A stretch of DNA of 48,380 nt. It comes from SMXL01 sp036985715. GTDB lineage: Bacteria; Bacteroidota; Rhodothermia; Rhodothermales; UBA10348. Shown here piece by piece: positions 16,677 to 24,500 of the stretch (within the stretch, counting starts at the first letter, position 1; each line of letters starts with the position of its first letter). Below the pieces are notes generated by a model. That model had not been told where the DNA came from and ran no database searches. It saw only the letters and a program-made list of their open reading frames with translations. The stretch covers positions 1 to 48,380 of the forward strand of contig BTQE01000010.1 of assembly GCA_036985715.1 (NCBI GenBank), read 5' to 3'. The translations under genes and the position numbers were made by a program.

Positions 16677-17062
16677 CTGAAAAATCTGCAGATCGAAGAA
16701 AGCAGTCGCGAGAAATAGGACTGTCTCTGCTGGTTGTTTTCGCTCTCGTACGTACCGCCTTAATTCTATCCCCCAGTTCCAACCTCATTGTTGCGGGCTA
16801 CAGTGTCCATCACCTGTTTACGGGTATTCTTCTCCTCTTAGTCGCCGGCATTCCGCTCGTGCTGGGACTCGGCGTCGGCAAGATGAAAACCGCGCTGAAT
16901 GTCATCTTTGGCTCCGGACTTGCCCTCGTTATGGATGAATGGATTTATCTCATCGCCACAGATGGATCTGATTCTTCGTATTTGCTCCCCGTGTCATTGT
17001 GGGGAGGAATCGTTCTGGTCGCGTTCACGGCGATTTATGTGGCACTCCTCGGTCGCAAGTAG
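16673..17062 (+). CDS. small four-helix membrane protein coupled to the ubiquitin-like gene
   Basis: The start is the ATG of an ATGA overlap with the preceding stop, giving 129 residues; upstream frames would extend into the other gene. Four hydrophobic segments are visible at about residues 14-34, 38-68, 72-94 and 101-126. The second contains HH (YSVHHLFTG) and the third DE (VMDEWIYL), polar residues that are unusual inside membrane helices and could bind a metal or form an active site. I do not recognise the family. Being the third gene of a propeller/ubiquitin-like/membrane operon, it is probably functionally tied to them. Confidence 0.75.
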   Translation: MTEKSADRRKQSREIGLSLLVVFALVRTALILSPSSNLIVAGYSVHHLFTGILLLLVAGIPLVLGLGVGKMKTALNVIFGSGLALVMDEWIYLIATDGSDSSYLLPVSLWGGIVLVAFTAIYVALLGRK

Positions 17063-17287
17063 GTCTTCGACCTCGCCAATGGTTTGTTCTTGGCGAATTT
17101 TCATAGTCTATTCCGAATGGGATGTAACAAAAACCGAGGACATACGCTCTACTAAATAGACGATCCGTCAATTCGTATAAAAAACTATGTTACCGTTTGT
17201 CTTCGTATGACATATCGATGTCACACCCCCTCCGTAACATGTACGCACGATGATGACAATGATGAATGAATCGGTGCGACCATTTCG

Positions 17288-17644
17288 ATGAGTGATAGAA
17301 AAACACAGAGTCCCCTAACCAACTTTTCCAGACGAGAATTCTTCGTCGACGTTTCCCGACACAGACCTTTTGTCGTGCAATCGGGTAGCGGACGTGAAGT
17401 ACCGCTCGAAATTCTCTCCAAATCCGAATTGGAAAAGTTGCAGGACTTCGCTTCCAGACAGCTCCGCCGAAGTTTCTATAGAGAGCAAGACAACGTCGAC
17501 GAGCATCGTGCGACACTTCACTTTTTGTCGAGCTGGATAGAGAAAAGAAGCGTCCCGGCACTCGAGGCCCAGGATCGCGAAGCGCAGCCGCGCAGAAGAA
17601 CTACTAGAACATCCACCTCGACCAGCTCTACCGAAGCAGCGTAG
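17288..17644 (+). CDS. small hypothetical protein with basic, low-complexity tail
   Basis: A 118-residue frame with no recognisable family. The first ~85 residues look foldable and charged (helical stretch LSKSELEKLQDFASRQLRRSFYR), the last 30 are Arg/Thr/Ser-rich (RRRTTRTSTSTSSTEAA), a low-complexity tail seen in nucleic-acid-interacting small proteins. Nothing else supports function. Competing frames on the other strand (17190-17561 and 17518-17811) have poorer composition and no start context, so this is the most likely coding strand. Existence as a real gene is moderately likely. Confidence 0.45.
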   Translation: MSDRKTQSPLTNFSRREFFVDVSRHRPFVVQSGSGREVPLEILSKSELEKLQDFASRQLRRSFYREQDNVDEHRATLHFLSSWIEKRSVPALEAQDREAQPRRRTTRTSTSTSSTEAA

Positions 17645-17793
17645 ACACGCTGGGCGCTGAATGAACTGGCCTTTACCGCTCTAAAGTCTGTTTTGGGGAC
17701 CCACCTTGAACGGTTGACTGGAGAAATACTGTTGAAATTCCGTATGTTCATGCGGTTATAACTGCCACCCAGAACAATCGAGACACCCAGACT

Positions 17794-18213
17794 ATGGCAG
17801 AGCAAACTCAATCACGCCGCACATTCCTTTCGATGTTCGCGGGCGGGACCATTTCCAGTTTTTACGCCATGGTTCCCAAACGATTTCGCAAGGCTGAACC
17901 TCATCCTGATCCCCGACCGGGAATCGATGCGTCGAAGGTGATGACGCGGGAGCAGCTCGACGGATGGTCCGAGAATCTCATGGAGATTTTCGACAAGATT
18001 CGTGAGATCCCGGAGATCGCAGACGGAATCGGCTGCAATTGCGGCTGTGCAGTTCGACCAAATTATCGCTCACTCCTGACCTGCTTCTATTCCGACGGCA
18101 TGGCGCGCGGCTGTGCGATCTGTCAGGGAGAAGCCAAGCTCGTGTATGGTCGTTTTAAGGAGGGTCAAAGCCTCGAACAGATACGTAGAGCCATAGACGC
18201 ACGCTTCGGATAA
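17794..18213 (+). CDS. Tat-type exported PCYCGC-like cysteine-rich protein
   Basis: A 139-residue protein. The N-terminus SRRTFLSMFAGGTISSFYAM has a twin-Arg motif followed by a short hydrophobic stretch, pointing to Tat export. The C-terminal half carries GIGCNCGCAVRPNYRSLLTCF and MARGCAICQGEA, six or seven Cys in the arrangement of PCYCGC-motif proteins, which bind metal or form disulfides in the envelope. The family is small and uncharacterised. It is single in this context, downstream of a small hypothetical protein and followed by a region that looks degenerate. The function cannot be taken further. Confidence 0.8.
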   Translation: MAEQTQSRRTFLSMFAGGTISSFYAMVPKRFRKAEPHPDPRPGIDASKVMTREQLDGWSENLMEIFDKIREIPEIADGIGCNCGCAVRPNYRSLLTCFYSDGMARGCAICQGEAKLVYGRFKEGQSLEQIRRAIDARFG

Positions 18214-18222
18214 ACGCTAGCC

Positions 18223-18540
18223 ATGATATCATCCCACTCCAGGTCGGCCTTGGCTGCGCGGGCCTCTTCCGTAGAGAATGCGGCTCCTTACCTGGGCCAT
18301 TTTAGCGTCAACGTTGAAAAGACTGAATTTGCAACTGAAAACGCCTTCGAATTTGATCTGAAGCATTCGGTCTGATCATCGACGGGCTCCTGTACGGAAA
18401 TATGGTGTTTGGCGAAAAAGAGGGAGTGTTTACAATCGTGTTTGCTTCAGTTGGTGAGCAGATATTCAACGTCACCGTTCGCCATCGTCGTGTTGATACG
18501 CGGGCGGAACCCAAGCCCACCGGTGAGTGCCCCAACAACG
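18223..18540 (+). pseudogene. possible frameshifted gene remnant
   Basis: From 18223 a 50-codon frame ends at a TGA near 18373, reading ...VNVEKTEFATENAFEFDLKHSV. The next frame then continues naturally as GLIIDGLLYGNMVFGEKEGVFTIVFASVGEQIF, so one base appears lost or gained around 18365-18372. Neither piece matches a family I know. The continuation beyond 18540 is antisense to the VOC gene and not credible. The whole interval from 18214 to 18583 otherwise has no gene. Confidence 0.3.
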
Positions 18541-18583
18541 ATTGGCGATCTTGCAAATTCGATGCGTTGATTTCCCGAGCACA

Positions 18584-18940
18584 TTATTCGCTGTCCGATT
18601 GCCAGTCTTCCATACCGAACGTCATCTGATGCCCCCAGGGATCGATGACTTCGAAATCCTTCATGCCGTAAGATTGTTTTTGGGGTCCTATGGGTTGTTG
18701 AAGTGATCGGTCGGGAGGACAATCGTCTCGTTCTGACGAACCACGAGACCGCTCCGCAATATCCCATGGCCTGTTGGCAACGATAAATTCCCAACAGGCT
18801 TCGACATCGTCGACGAGGAAGTACAGGTCGGCGCGTTCGCTTGGTTCGCACCGCGCCATCATTATGGTTACCGCGCCAATCCGGACGGACTGGTGCGTTG
18901 GTTCGTCGTCAGCAAAAGACCACTCCAGTTCAAATCCCAA
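18584..18940 (-). CDS. VOC-family (glyoxalase/bleomycin-resistance-like) protein without clear start
   Basis: The frame opens at a TTG (18940) at residue LGFELEW. In the same frame, 33 further codons stay open up to a TAA at 19040-19042 and read SPTIPVPDLQLAFEFYKSLGF, the typical VOC N-terminus, yet they contain no ATG, GTG or TTG. So the true N-terminus has lost its start, or uses a rare codon such as ATA or ATC. The C-terminal part IDPWGHQMTFG is canonical. The fold has the Glu/His metal spots only partly visible. It is likely a decaying or non-standard-start gene in a degenerate stretch (18200-19050). Confidence 0.65.
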   Translation of the reverse strand: MGFELEWSFADDEPTHQSVRIGAVTIMMARCEPSERADLYFLVDDVEACWEFIVANRPWDIAERSRGSSERDDCPPDRSLQQPIGPQKQSYGMKDFEVIDPWGHQMTFGMEDWQSDSE

Positions 18941-19227
18941 TGACTTGTAAAATTCGAAAGCAAGCTGAAGATCTGGAACCGGTATGGTTGGAGAAACGGA
19001 GGATACGGTCCAGCCGATTGGTTGACTGGAGTCTTGAGCTTAATCAGGCATGAGTGCTGTTCGGCATATTGGCAGAAAACAGAGGACACTCAGCCTGCAG
19101 TCGAAACGAGAACATGGAGCCGGCCAAAACCGCACTCATCGTTATCGTCGCAACCATCTCGGTCTTCGCTTCTGCCGTTCAAAACAAAGGTTAATCTCAC
19201 GCCGCAGATGAAACATGAGGGTTGGAA

Positions 19228-19704
19228 TTATTCAGCTATCGGTAGCGGCAGTGAGGAATTGAATATGTCTCTGACTATAAGCCAACTGCCGTCCTCCTGA
19301 CGTTCGCGGACCTCTAAAAAAGTACCCGAATCTTCAATAAAGTTTTCGCCGTCAGGTGCAAATGTCATTCTATAGTGACCGGTAGCGTATGCCAGATCAC
19401 CGGTCCCAGCTACCTCAAGGTCGGTGAATTCCATTTCACCGAGTTTTGGAAATGCTTCGAACCAGGCCTCAACAGCTGCCCGTCCAATGACATTTTCCTG
19501 GTTGGGCGGCATAAAAACGGTGTCTTCAGCGTATGCAGCCGCTACATCGCTGAATCTCCCCTCAAGCATGGCTGTCGTAAAACTCTCAAGATCTGCTGTT
19601 ATCGCAGCAACATCGGCGTCCGAAAACGTGTCGACAGCCGCAGGAGTCTGACATCCGACAAAGAGCGTCAAGGACAGGAAAACCAATCCAAATAGTATTT
19701 TCAT
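19228..19704 (-). CDS. lipoprotein with SnoaL/DUF4440-like domain
   Basis: It starts at the ATG at 19704 with MKILFGLVFLSLTLFVGCQT: a lipoprotein signal with lipobox LFVGC. The mature ~140 residues form one NTF2-like cone domain of the DUF4440/SnoaL type: an opening helix (ITADLESFTTAMLEGRFSDVAAAYAEDTVFMPPNQ), then GRAAVEAWFEAFPKLGEMEFTDLEV, then ATGHYRMTF and a closing strand DGSWLIVRDIFNSS. Family members include polyketide cyclases and ketosteroid isomerases, but most secreted lipoprotein members are of unknown function. It stands alone on the minus strand. Confidence 0.85.
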   Translation of the reverse strand: MKILFGLVFLSLTLFVGCQTPAAVDTFSDADVAAITADLESFTTAMLEGRFSDVAAAYAEDTVFMPPNQENVIGRAAVEAWFEAFPKLGEMEFTDLEVAGTGDLAYATGHYRMTFAPDGENFIEDSGTFLEVRERQEDGSWLIVRDIFNSSLPLPIAE

Positions 19705-19848
19705 TGTATTTCTTAAGTTTTTAGTAGGAATTCGGTACGTGAAAACCGATCCTGAACGGTGGGTTCAAGGGATAGAATCGTCCCTATTTAGAGAAACATG
19801 GTCAAACAGGCAAGTGCGCTCGGCCTCTTCTCCCTGCCAAGAGTAAAA

Positions 19849-20283
19849 CTATCCTCCTTCCAGGAGCTTTTTTAGTCCACCGAGAACGGTATCCCAGCTG
19901 AATATTGCATGATTCCTCTTTTCTTCGTCTTCGAATGGACCCTGCGAAACTGAAACTACGGTCGCTCCATTTTCGGATTCGAATTTGTAGGTCACGTCCG
20001 TGTGGTTCGACGGGTCGTTTTCGAATTCCGGCATGTAACAGGTGTGTTCAAGCACGGAACTTGGTTCGATTGCAGTGATGATTCCGGTTACAACGACCGT
20101 GTCGTTGCCATCAACCCGGGTTTGAAAATGGAGGCGACTTCCGACCTTCCATTCCGAAATCGCTTCGCAGTTGAAGAAGTACTTCTTCGTAATCTCAGGA
20201 TTTGTGAGCGCCTCCCAAACCGCATCAACATCAGCCTCTATCCGAATGGTTTTCCGGACTACATGATCTTCATTCATAGCCAT
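19849..20283 (-). CDS. SRPBCC (AHSA1/START-like) protein
   Basis: A 144-residue single-domain protein with the SRPBCC pattern: VVRKTIRIEADVDAVWEALTNPEITKKYFF near the N-terminus, the KVGSRLHFQT strand, VVTGIITAIEPSSVLEHTC, and the long C-terminal helix WDTVLGGLKKLLEG. Such proteins bind hydrophobic ligands in a deep cavity; those with this size often belong to the AHSA1-like group of unknown ligand. The start could be the second Met, two codons later. It is not in an operon with clear partners. Confidence 0.88.
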   Translation of the reverse strand: MAMNEDHVVRKTIRIEADVDAVWEALTNPEITKKYFFNCEAISEWKVGSRLHFQTRVDGNDTVVVTGIITAIEPSSVLEHTCYMPEFENDPSNHTDVTYKFESENGATVVSVSQGPFEDEEKRNHAIFSWDTVLGGLKKLLEGG

Positions 20284-20320
20284 TTTCTTCTACGTCTGGG
20301 ATTAAAATAATTCGGCCAAT

Positions 20321-20911
20321 TTAACTCGGTCGGTCTCGAAGAAATATATCAAACAGTAGGTCGTAATTGTTGGCGTCTGCAGACCTGAGTGCTTGGATAT
20401 ACGCATTGCGGATATCTCCTGCTTCATCAAGGTCTTTATTCCTCCAACGGAAGGGTGTGCGCCCATTTTGTAGTAGTAGCGTGTCACACCATAGGCGCGC
20501 ATGTCGGCCGTTTCCACTTGGAAACGGATGGATTTTCACAAGCCGGTGGTGGGCTCGAATTGCAGCCTCGTCCAATTCAAGCGTATTATTCTCGATTCAA
20601 AATCGCGTGTCTTCAACAAACAGAATTATTTCTTGCGGAATAATTGACCAGGTTACTCCAATGTTCTTGTCTGAAGTTCTATATCGTCCTGCCCAGGCCC
20701 AAGTACTGTCGAACATCCGTCGATGCATTTCACGAATTGCTCTTTCGCTGACGATCGGTAAACGAGCTCGCTGAGCCCATCGAGTTGCCTCCAGGATATT
20801 TTCTTGTTCCCAAAGGTTCAGCTCGGCGCGTGTGCGAATGTGTTTCGGTAATAGGTCACCTGCGTCATCCAGGTCGATTGGTGTCGCACCCTCCGGTTCG
20901 TTATCAAACAT
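20321..20911 (-). pseudogene. mmpB: mobile mystery protein B (Fic domain) interrupted by an in-frame TGA
   Basis: Read from an ATG at 20911 (a GTG at 20929 is also possible), the frame encodes the mobile-mystery-B opening EPEGATPIDLDDAGDLLPKH and WEQENILEA. A TGA at 20597-20599 (codon 105) then cuts it. After the TGA the same frame continues IENNTLELDEAAIRAHHRLVKI and reaches the Fic motif HPFPSGNGRHARLW. The TGA stands where relatives have W (YWLEHNT type), so a single TGG to TGA change broke the gene. The product would be an AMPylase-like Fic protein of the mobile mystery B family. It overlaps the mmpA-type gene by 8 bp. Confidence 0.85.
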
Positions 20912-21365
20912 TCCAGAAGTCTCGGCCACGTTTTTGCAGGATTTCAGTCTTCAGTTCCTTGATTTGTCGATCCTTTTCATCTGCTCCAACTCCTTGAGAC
21001 TCCAACTCCATTGAATCGGAAACCCTGGTCACCAGTCGAGTCGCTATTCGCTCCGCCTGGCGGTCGATGACATCTCTCAGGGTATCACGGGGAACGAGTG
21101 CATAGATCAAATCACAGTCCAGACCATTCGCCAGTACACGAAGCGAGTCCAACTGAACCGTTCCTTTAGACTCAAATGCCTCCGCGCTTGCAACCGTGGT
21201 CTTGGATTTTCCGGTTCTTTCGGCAAGCTGCCTGAGAGACATTCCTAGTGCGTCACGGATAGTCCGGGCCCATCCCTGTTCGGGTGGAGTCAGTGTGCGT
21301 AGCGACCTGAATGGCTCCAGTGTTTCGTCCAATTGTCGGGTTCTAAGATCCTCTAGCCTGCTCAT
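20904..21365 (-). CDS. mmpA: mobile mystery protein A, XRE-type regulator
   Basis: A 153-residue protein with the mobile-mystery-A pattern: LDETLEPFRSL...PPEQGWARTIRDALGMSLRQLAERTGKSKTTVASAEAFESKGTVQLDSLRVLANGLDCDLIYALVPRDTL, which contains a helix-turn-helix of the Cro/C1 type (about residues 33-60), plus a coiled C-terminal tail. It is paired with mobile mystery B in the standard order and overlaps it by 8 bp. It probably represses its own operon by binding the 33-bp-spaced repeats upstream. The pair may behave like a Fic toxin with a DNA-binding antitoxin; this is inference. Confidence 0.9.
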   Translation of the reverse strand: MSRLEDLRTRQLDETLEPFRSLRTLTPPEQGWARTIRDALGMSLRQLAERTGKSKTTVASAEAFESKGTVQLDSLRVLANGLDCDLIYALVPRDTLRDVIDRQAERIATRLVTRVSDSMELESQGVGADEKDRQIKELKTEILQKRGRDFWNV

Positions 21366-21403
21366 TGTTTAAAAGTGCTAGTTTTAATATCGTTCTAATT
21401 TAT

Positions 21404-21476
21404 TAGTACGTATAAGTTCTATTCGTACGTATATATTAGTACGATATATGATGATATGGACTAGTATAATAGTACG
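21404..21476. promoter_or_regulatory. three TAGTACG boxes at exact 33-bp spacing upstream of mmpA
   Basis: The heptamer TAGTACG occurs at 21404-21410, 21437-21443 and 21470-21476, so the period is exactly 33 bp (about three helical turns). Related half-sites lie between (CGTACGT at 21424, TAGTATA at 21462). The cluster is AT-rich and sits 39-111 bp upstream of the mobile mystery A start. This is the expected place for operators of the encoded HTH protein. Confidence 0.6.
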
Positions 21477-21559
21477 AATATGAACAAGTTGCGCAGATTG
21501 ATCAATCTTTGTGAATCAGAAAATGGCAGCCTACGGAGCGATTCTGTCTACGCGAACCG

Positions 21560-22573
21560 TTAGTTGGACGACTTCATGCCAGCTACAAGTCTCTCAACTA
21601 ACGCTTCGTCGTTCGGCAGGAGTTCCGACGCGGGGAGCCTGACAAGCAGCTCTGCCCACCGAATATCCTGTTGATACGCCCGCTGGAGATATGGGAGCGC
21701 TCCGGTTTCGTCTCCTGCTTCGACGAGCGTTATCCCAACCCAGAAAGCCGCTTCTCCATTCGTGGCTTCATCCGGTAAAAGTGAAAGGGCAAAGTCATAT
21801 TCCGCGAGTGCTGCTTCGATGTCATTGGCTGTCATGAATCCGTCGCCGGCGTTCATCGCGTTGTAGGCTCTTTGCAGACGCACCAGTCTGCGTAATTCCT
21901 TGAGCGGTTCCGGATGGTCTTCGATGCGCAGGTTGAATATTACATCGTTCCACGGCTTGTTCGAAGCCTCGGCTGGGACAATGAGAATCGCAGCCGACTG
22001 TTTGCCGCGTATGTCTCCGCCCTCGGCTTGTGCCGCATCTAGCGCAGCGAGCAATCGTTCTGCGAGATCGCCTTCCGCCGATTCGTAGGCCGCCGCCATC
22101 GCCGGCCAGACGGTATCGCGCTCCATCATATTGGCCTGCACGGAATATTGAGATCCGGTTTGATGGCCGGCTGCAAAGATGGCCCGACTGCCTGTGTGTG
22201 CGGCAACGCGTCCTTGCGCGTCGACCATTGCCACCTGGCGGACGGCCTCTCCCTCATCTGTCGATGTCAACGCCTTCAGAGCCTCTGGAGCAGACCGGCC
22301 CGTCGCCATCAATTCCAGCCCGAGAGGTCCGTATGCCGGTTCCACAAAAGACTGCGTGGCTACCGCACCCACACCCGCTCTCGCCCAGGGCACAATCGGG
22401 CCAACCGAGAACCAATGGGATTGAACGGCGACTCCCATTTGTCCAGTGAGCGAGTCGCGCGCAACGATGGAATACGTTGCGACCGGACGAAACGGGGTGA
22501 TCTGCTGAGCAAATGAGGGAATCGAAACGAGAAAGGCGATCAGAATCAGGAATGAACGACGAAGGGAATGCAT
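21560..22573 (-). CDS. DUF1028-family Ntn-hydrolase-like secreted protein
   Basis: A 337-residue protein with a Sec signal peptide ending PSFAQQ. The mature N-terminal domain opens ATYSIVARDSLTGQMGVAVQSHWF and VGAVATQSFVEPAYGPLGLELM, the DUF1028 hallmark (an Ntn-hydrolase fold). About residues 180-225 end that domain; the C-terminal ~110 residues contain two tetratricopeptide-like helices (ALAEYDFALSLLPDEA, AAFWVGITLVEAGDETGALPYLQRAY). DUF1028 proteins are of unknown activity. It faces no clear operon partner; a PLP class V gene lies upstream on the same strand, about 70 bp away. Confidence 0.88.
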   Translation of the reverse strand: MHSLRRSFLILIAFLVSIPSFAQQITPFRPVATYSIVARDSLTGQMGVAVQSHWFSVGPIVPWARAGVGAVATQSFVEPAYGPLGLELMATGRSAPEALKALTSTDEGEAVRQVAMVDAQGRVAAHTGSRAIFAAGHQTGSQYSVQANMMERDTVWPAMAAAYESAEGDLAERLLAALDAAQAEGGDIRGKQSAAILIVPAEASNKPWNDVIFNLRIEDHPEPLKELRRLVRLQRAYNAMNAGDGFMTANDIEAALAEYDFALSLLPDEATNGEAAFWVGITLVEAGDETGALPYLQRAYQQDIRWAELLVRLPASELLPNDEALVERLVAGMKSSN

Positions 22574-22641
22574 GGCGCCGGTGGATTGGTGAAAGCGAAA
22601 CTCATAATACGTAGAAGTGGCTGCAAAATGAGCGGGACCCG

Positions 22642-23781
22642 TTACACGCTCGCCAAGACGTCTACGACCGCATCAATGTCGTCGCTGCTGTTAAAAGGCG
22701 CAAGAGAAAATCTGAGTCGGCCATTACGCACGCCACAGACGATATGCCGTTCACGCAGTGCTTCCATTGCTGCGTCTACGCCCAGTGTGGGATGCGCTAT
22801 TGCGACTATGTGTGGCGAAGCTGATGGATCTTCCAACTCCCGGAACGGCACCCATCCATGCGGACGGGCACCATCGATCAACCGTAAAGCAAGACTCCGT
22901 GAATGAGACTCGAGTTGGCTTTCGCCAAGAGACACAAGGCGTTCCATCGAAGCAGTAAGGCCAACCATTGATATATACGACATCGTCGACTGGGTAAAAC
23001 GATGGGCGCTCTCGGCGAACAACAACTGTTTTGCGTCAAAATTAAACGGCTCGGGTGTACCCATCCAGCCTGGAAGCAGCGGTGAACGGTCGAGCAGTTT
23101 CGAAGACACAGCGGCAAGGGCCACGCCGCCGTGACCCCCCAACCACTTGTACCCGCTTGTCACGACAGCATCGGCCTCCCAGTTCTCTGAATCAATTTTT
23201 AGAAGTCCAGCTGCCTGAGTAACGTCAACGACGAGACGGGCGTCAACGCGTGCCGTTGCGTCGCGTAACCGGGGGATATTGACCAGAGATCCCGTCGAGA
23301 ACTGAACGGAACTGACTGCTACAACGCTTGCCTGTTCATCGATGGCATCGATCAGCGCATCGGTTAAATTTTCTGTCGCAATATCATCGACATAACAAAG
23401 CGCGCAGTCGTTTTCTGCCTCGTATCGAATCCACGGACGCGTAACGGCCGGAAAATCCGTAGACACGGCAATAATTTTTCCGTCGGATTTCGGCGGGATC
23501 AGGAACGGAAGCTGGCCATGTAATTCACTGGCGCTCGCTAGAATGGCCAGTCGGTCGGTCTCGCAGTTCAGAATTCTTGCACCGCATGCCCGAAGCGCCT
23601 CGAAGAACCCAACCTCGTCCTCGTCGGTCATTTTTTGATTGCCGTGCCGGGCAATATCGTCCAGAAATTCGTGCATAGCCCGCACGGCAGGCTGTCCGAT
23701 AAGACCCAGAGATGCCTGGTTCAAATAGATAGAATCCGTGAGGGTCGGATACTGGGAACGGTCGACGAGTGCATCGATCAT
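22642..23781 (-). CDS. PLP-dependent class V aminotransferase-like enzyme
   Basis: The start at 23781 uses the ATG of an ATGA overlap with the HTH gene; an upstream reading would overlap the HTH frame. The fold-type I pattern is visible: STDFPAVTRPWIRYE, then the PLP-binding Asp in VVDVTQAAGLL, then the Schiff-base Lys in TSGYKWLGGHGGVALA, a cysteine-desulfurase/kynureninase-like site without the catalytic Cys loop of NifS. YLNQASLGL near the start is typical of the selenocysteine-lyase/isopenicillin-epimerase-like branch. Translational coupling with the XRE regulator suggests that regulator and enzyme work together. The substrate is unknown. Confidence 0.88.
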   Translation of the reverse strand: MIDALVDRSQYPTLTDSIYLNQASLGLIGQPAVRAMHEFLDDIARHGNQKMTDEDEVGFFEALRACGARILNCETDRLAILASASELHGQLPFLIPPKSDGKIIAVSTDFPAVTRPWIRYEAENDCALCYVDDIATENLTDALIDAIDEQASVVAVSSVQFSTGSLVNIPRLRDATARVDARLVVDVTQAAGLLKIDSENWEADAVVTSGYKWLGGHGGVALAAVSSKLLDRSPLLPGWMGTPEPFNFDAKQLLFAESAHRFTQSTMSYISMVGLTASMERLVSLGESQLESHSRSLALRLIDGARPHGWVPFRELEDPSASPHIVAIAHPTLGVDAAMEALRERHIVCGVRNGRLRFSLAPFNSSDDIDAVVDVLASV

Positions 23782-24014
23782 TTTTCTTCTCGCGGATTCT
23801 GTGGCAGTTGAAACAGGCCTTCCACTGTGCATTCAAGTACTGTTGCCATCCGAAGCGCCAGTTCCGTTGAGGGCACAAAGTGTCCGTTCTCGATACTGTT
23901 GACACTCTTTCGAGTAACACCCACGAATACGGCTAACTCACCCTGAGTCAGGTCGTGCATGGCGCGGTGCACCTTGAGCTTGTTCACAAGCCGGGGAGTG
24001 ACGTGATCGGTCAT
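23778..24014 (-). CDS. XRE-family helix-turn-helix regulator (YgzD-like)
   Basis: A 78-residue single-domain protein: KVHRAMHDLTQGELAVFVGVTRKSVNSIENGHFVPSTELALRMATVLECTVEGLFQL is the canonical Cro/C1 HTH of small YgzD/XRE regulators (short first helix, recognition helix at TRKSVNSIEN). It overlaps the aminotransferase by 4 bp and so is the first gene of that operon. Its 3' part (23816-23874) has a near-identical copy about 1.07 kb away beyond the toxin-antitoxin module. Confidence 0.92.
   Translation of the reverse strand: MTDHVTPRLVNKLKVHRAMHDLTQGELAVFVGVTRKSVNSIENGHFVPSTELALRMATVLECTVEGLFQLPQNPREEK
23816..23874. repeat. 59-bp direct repeat, copy 1 (inside the XRE gene)
   Basis: This 59-bp segment, which codes for the C-terminal part of the XRE regulator, recurs in the same orientation at 24884-24942 with one substitution. 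The two copies are 1068 bp apart and enclose the 5' half of the XRE gene plus the AbrB/PIN module. Confidence 0.8.
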
Positions 24015-24116
24015 CGGTTCGCAGGCATCTGGTAACGAGACCTTTCTGCTTTCATGAACGGAACGGCGTCGAATCGGATCTGCGTTCAGCCGCGCATCAG
24101 TAAAACGCTCGAGTTT

Positions 24117-24500
24117 TCAGGACCTGGTTTTCTTTTCGATGTAGTTTACCCCTTCCAGTCCGTCGAAATCAGAATCCTGAGTCCACAGGGTTGCCTGATA
24201 CAGACGAGCGGTCGCGAGAATAATGCTGTCAGCCATGGGAAGGTCTAACAATAAGCTCACATGGGCCCCACTTACAGCAAGGTTGGAATCCAGGTCAATC
24301 ACTTGTCCCTGGCCCATATGGGCGACCGCTTGCAATGCGTCATGTTCGTTCAGATTCGCCTCGAACCACTTGAACACCTCGAATAAAGTAATCGAAGGTA
24401 CAATAAGGGTTGTTAGATCTTCTACTACGGGTGCAAACTGATCTGCGTTGGGTGAATCCGTGAATAACTCGATCCAACCGGATGAATCCAAAACGTTCAT
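24117..24500 (-). CDS. PIN-domain toxin (VapC-like)
   Basis: A 127-residue PIN-fold RNase: the acidic residues appear as Asp5 in NVLDSSGWIEL, a Glu in SITLFEVFKW (about residue 41), Asp in DLPMADSIILATA and Asp in LWTQDSDFDGL. These are the four metal-binding positions of VapC toxins, which cleave specific RNAs when freed of antitoxin. It overlaps the AbrB-like antitoxin by 4 bp (ATGA), the usual VapBC arrangement. Being encoded next to duplicated flanking DNA, it may be recently acquired. Confidence 0.93.
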   Translation of the reverse strand: MNVLDSSGWIELFTDSPNADQFAPVVEDLTTLIVPSITLFEVFKWFEANLNEHDALQAVAHMGQGQVIDLDSNLAVSGAHVSLLLDLPMADSIILATARLYQATLWTQDSDFDGLEGVNYIEKKTRS

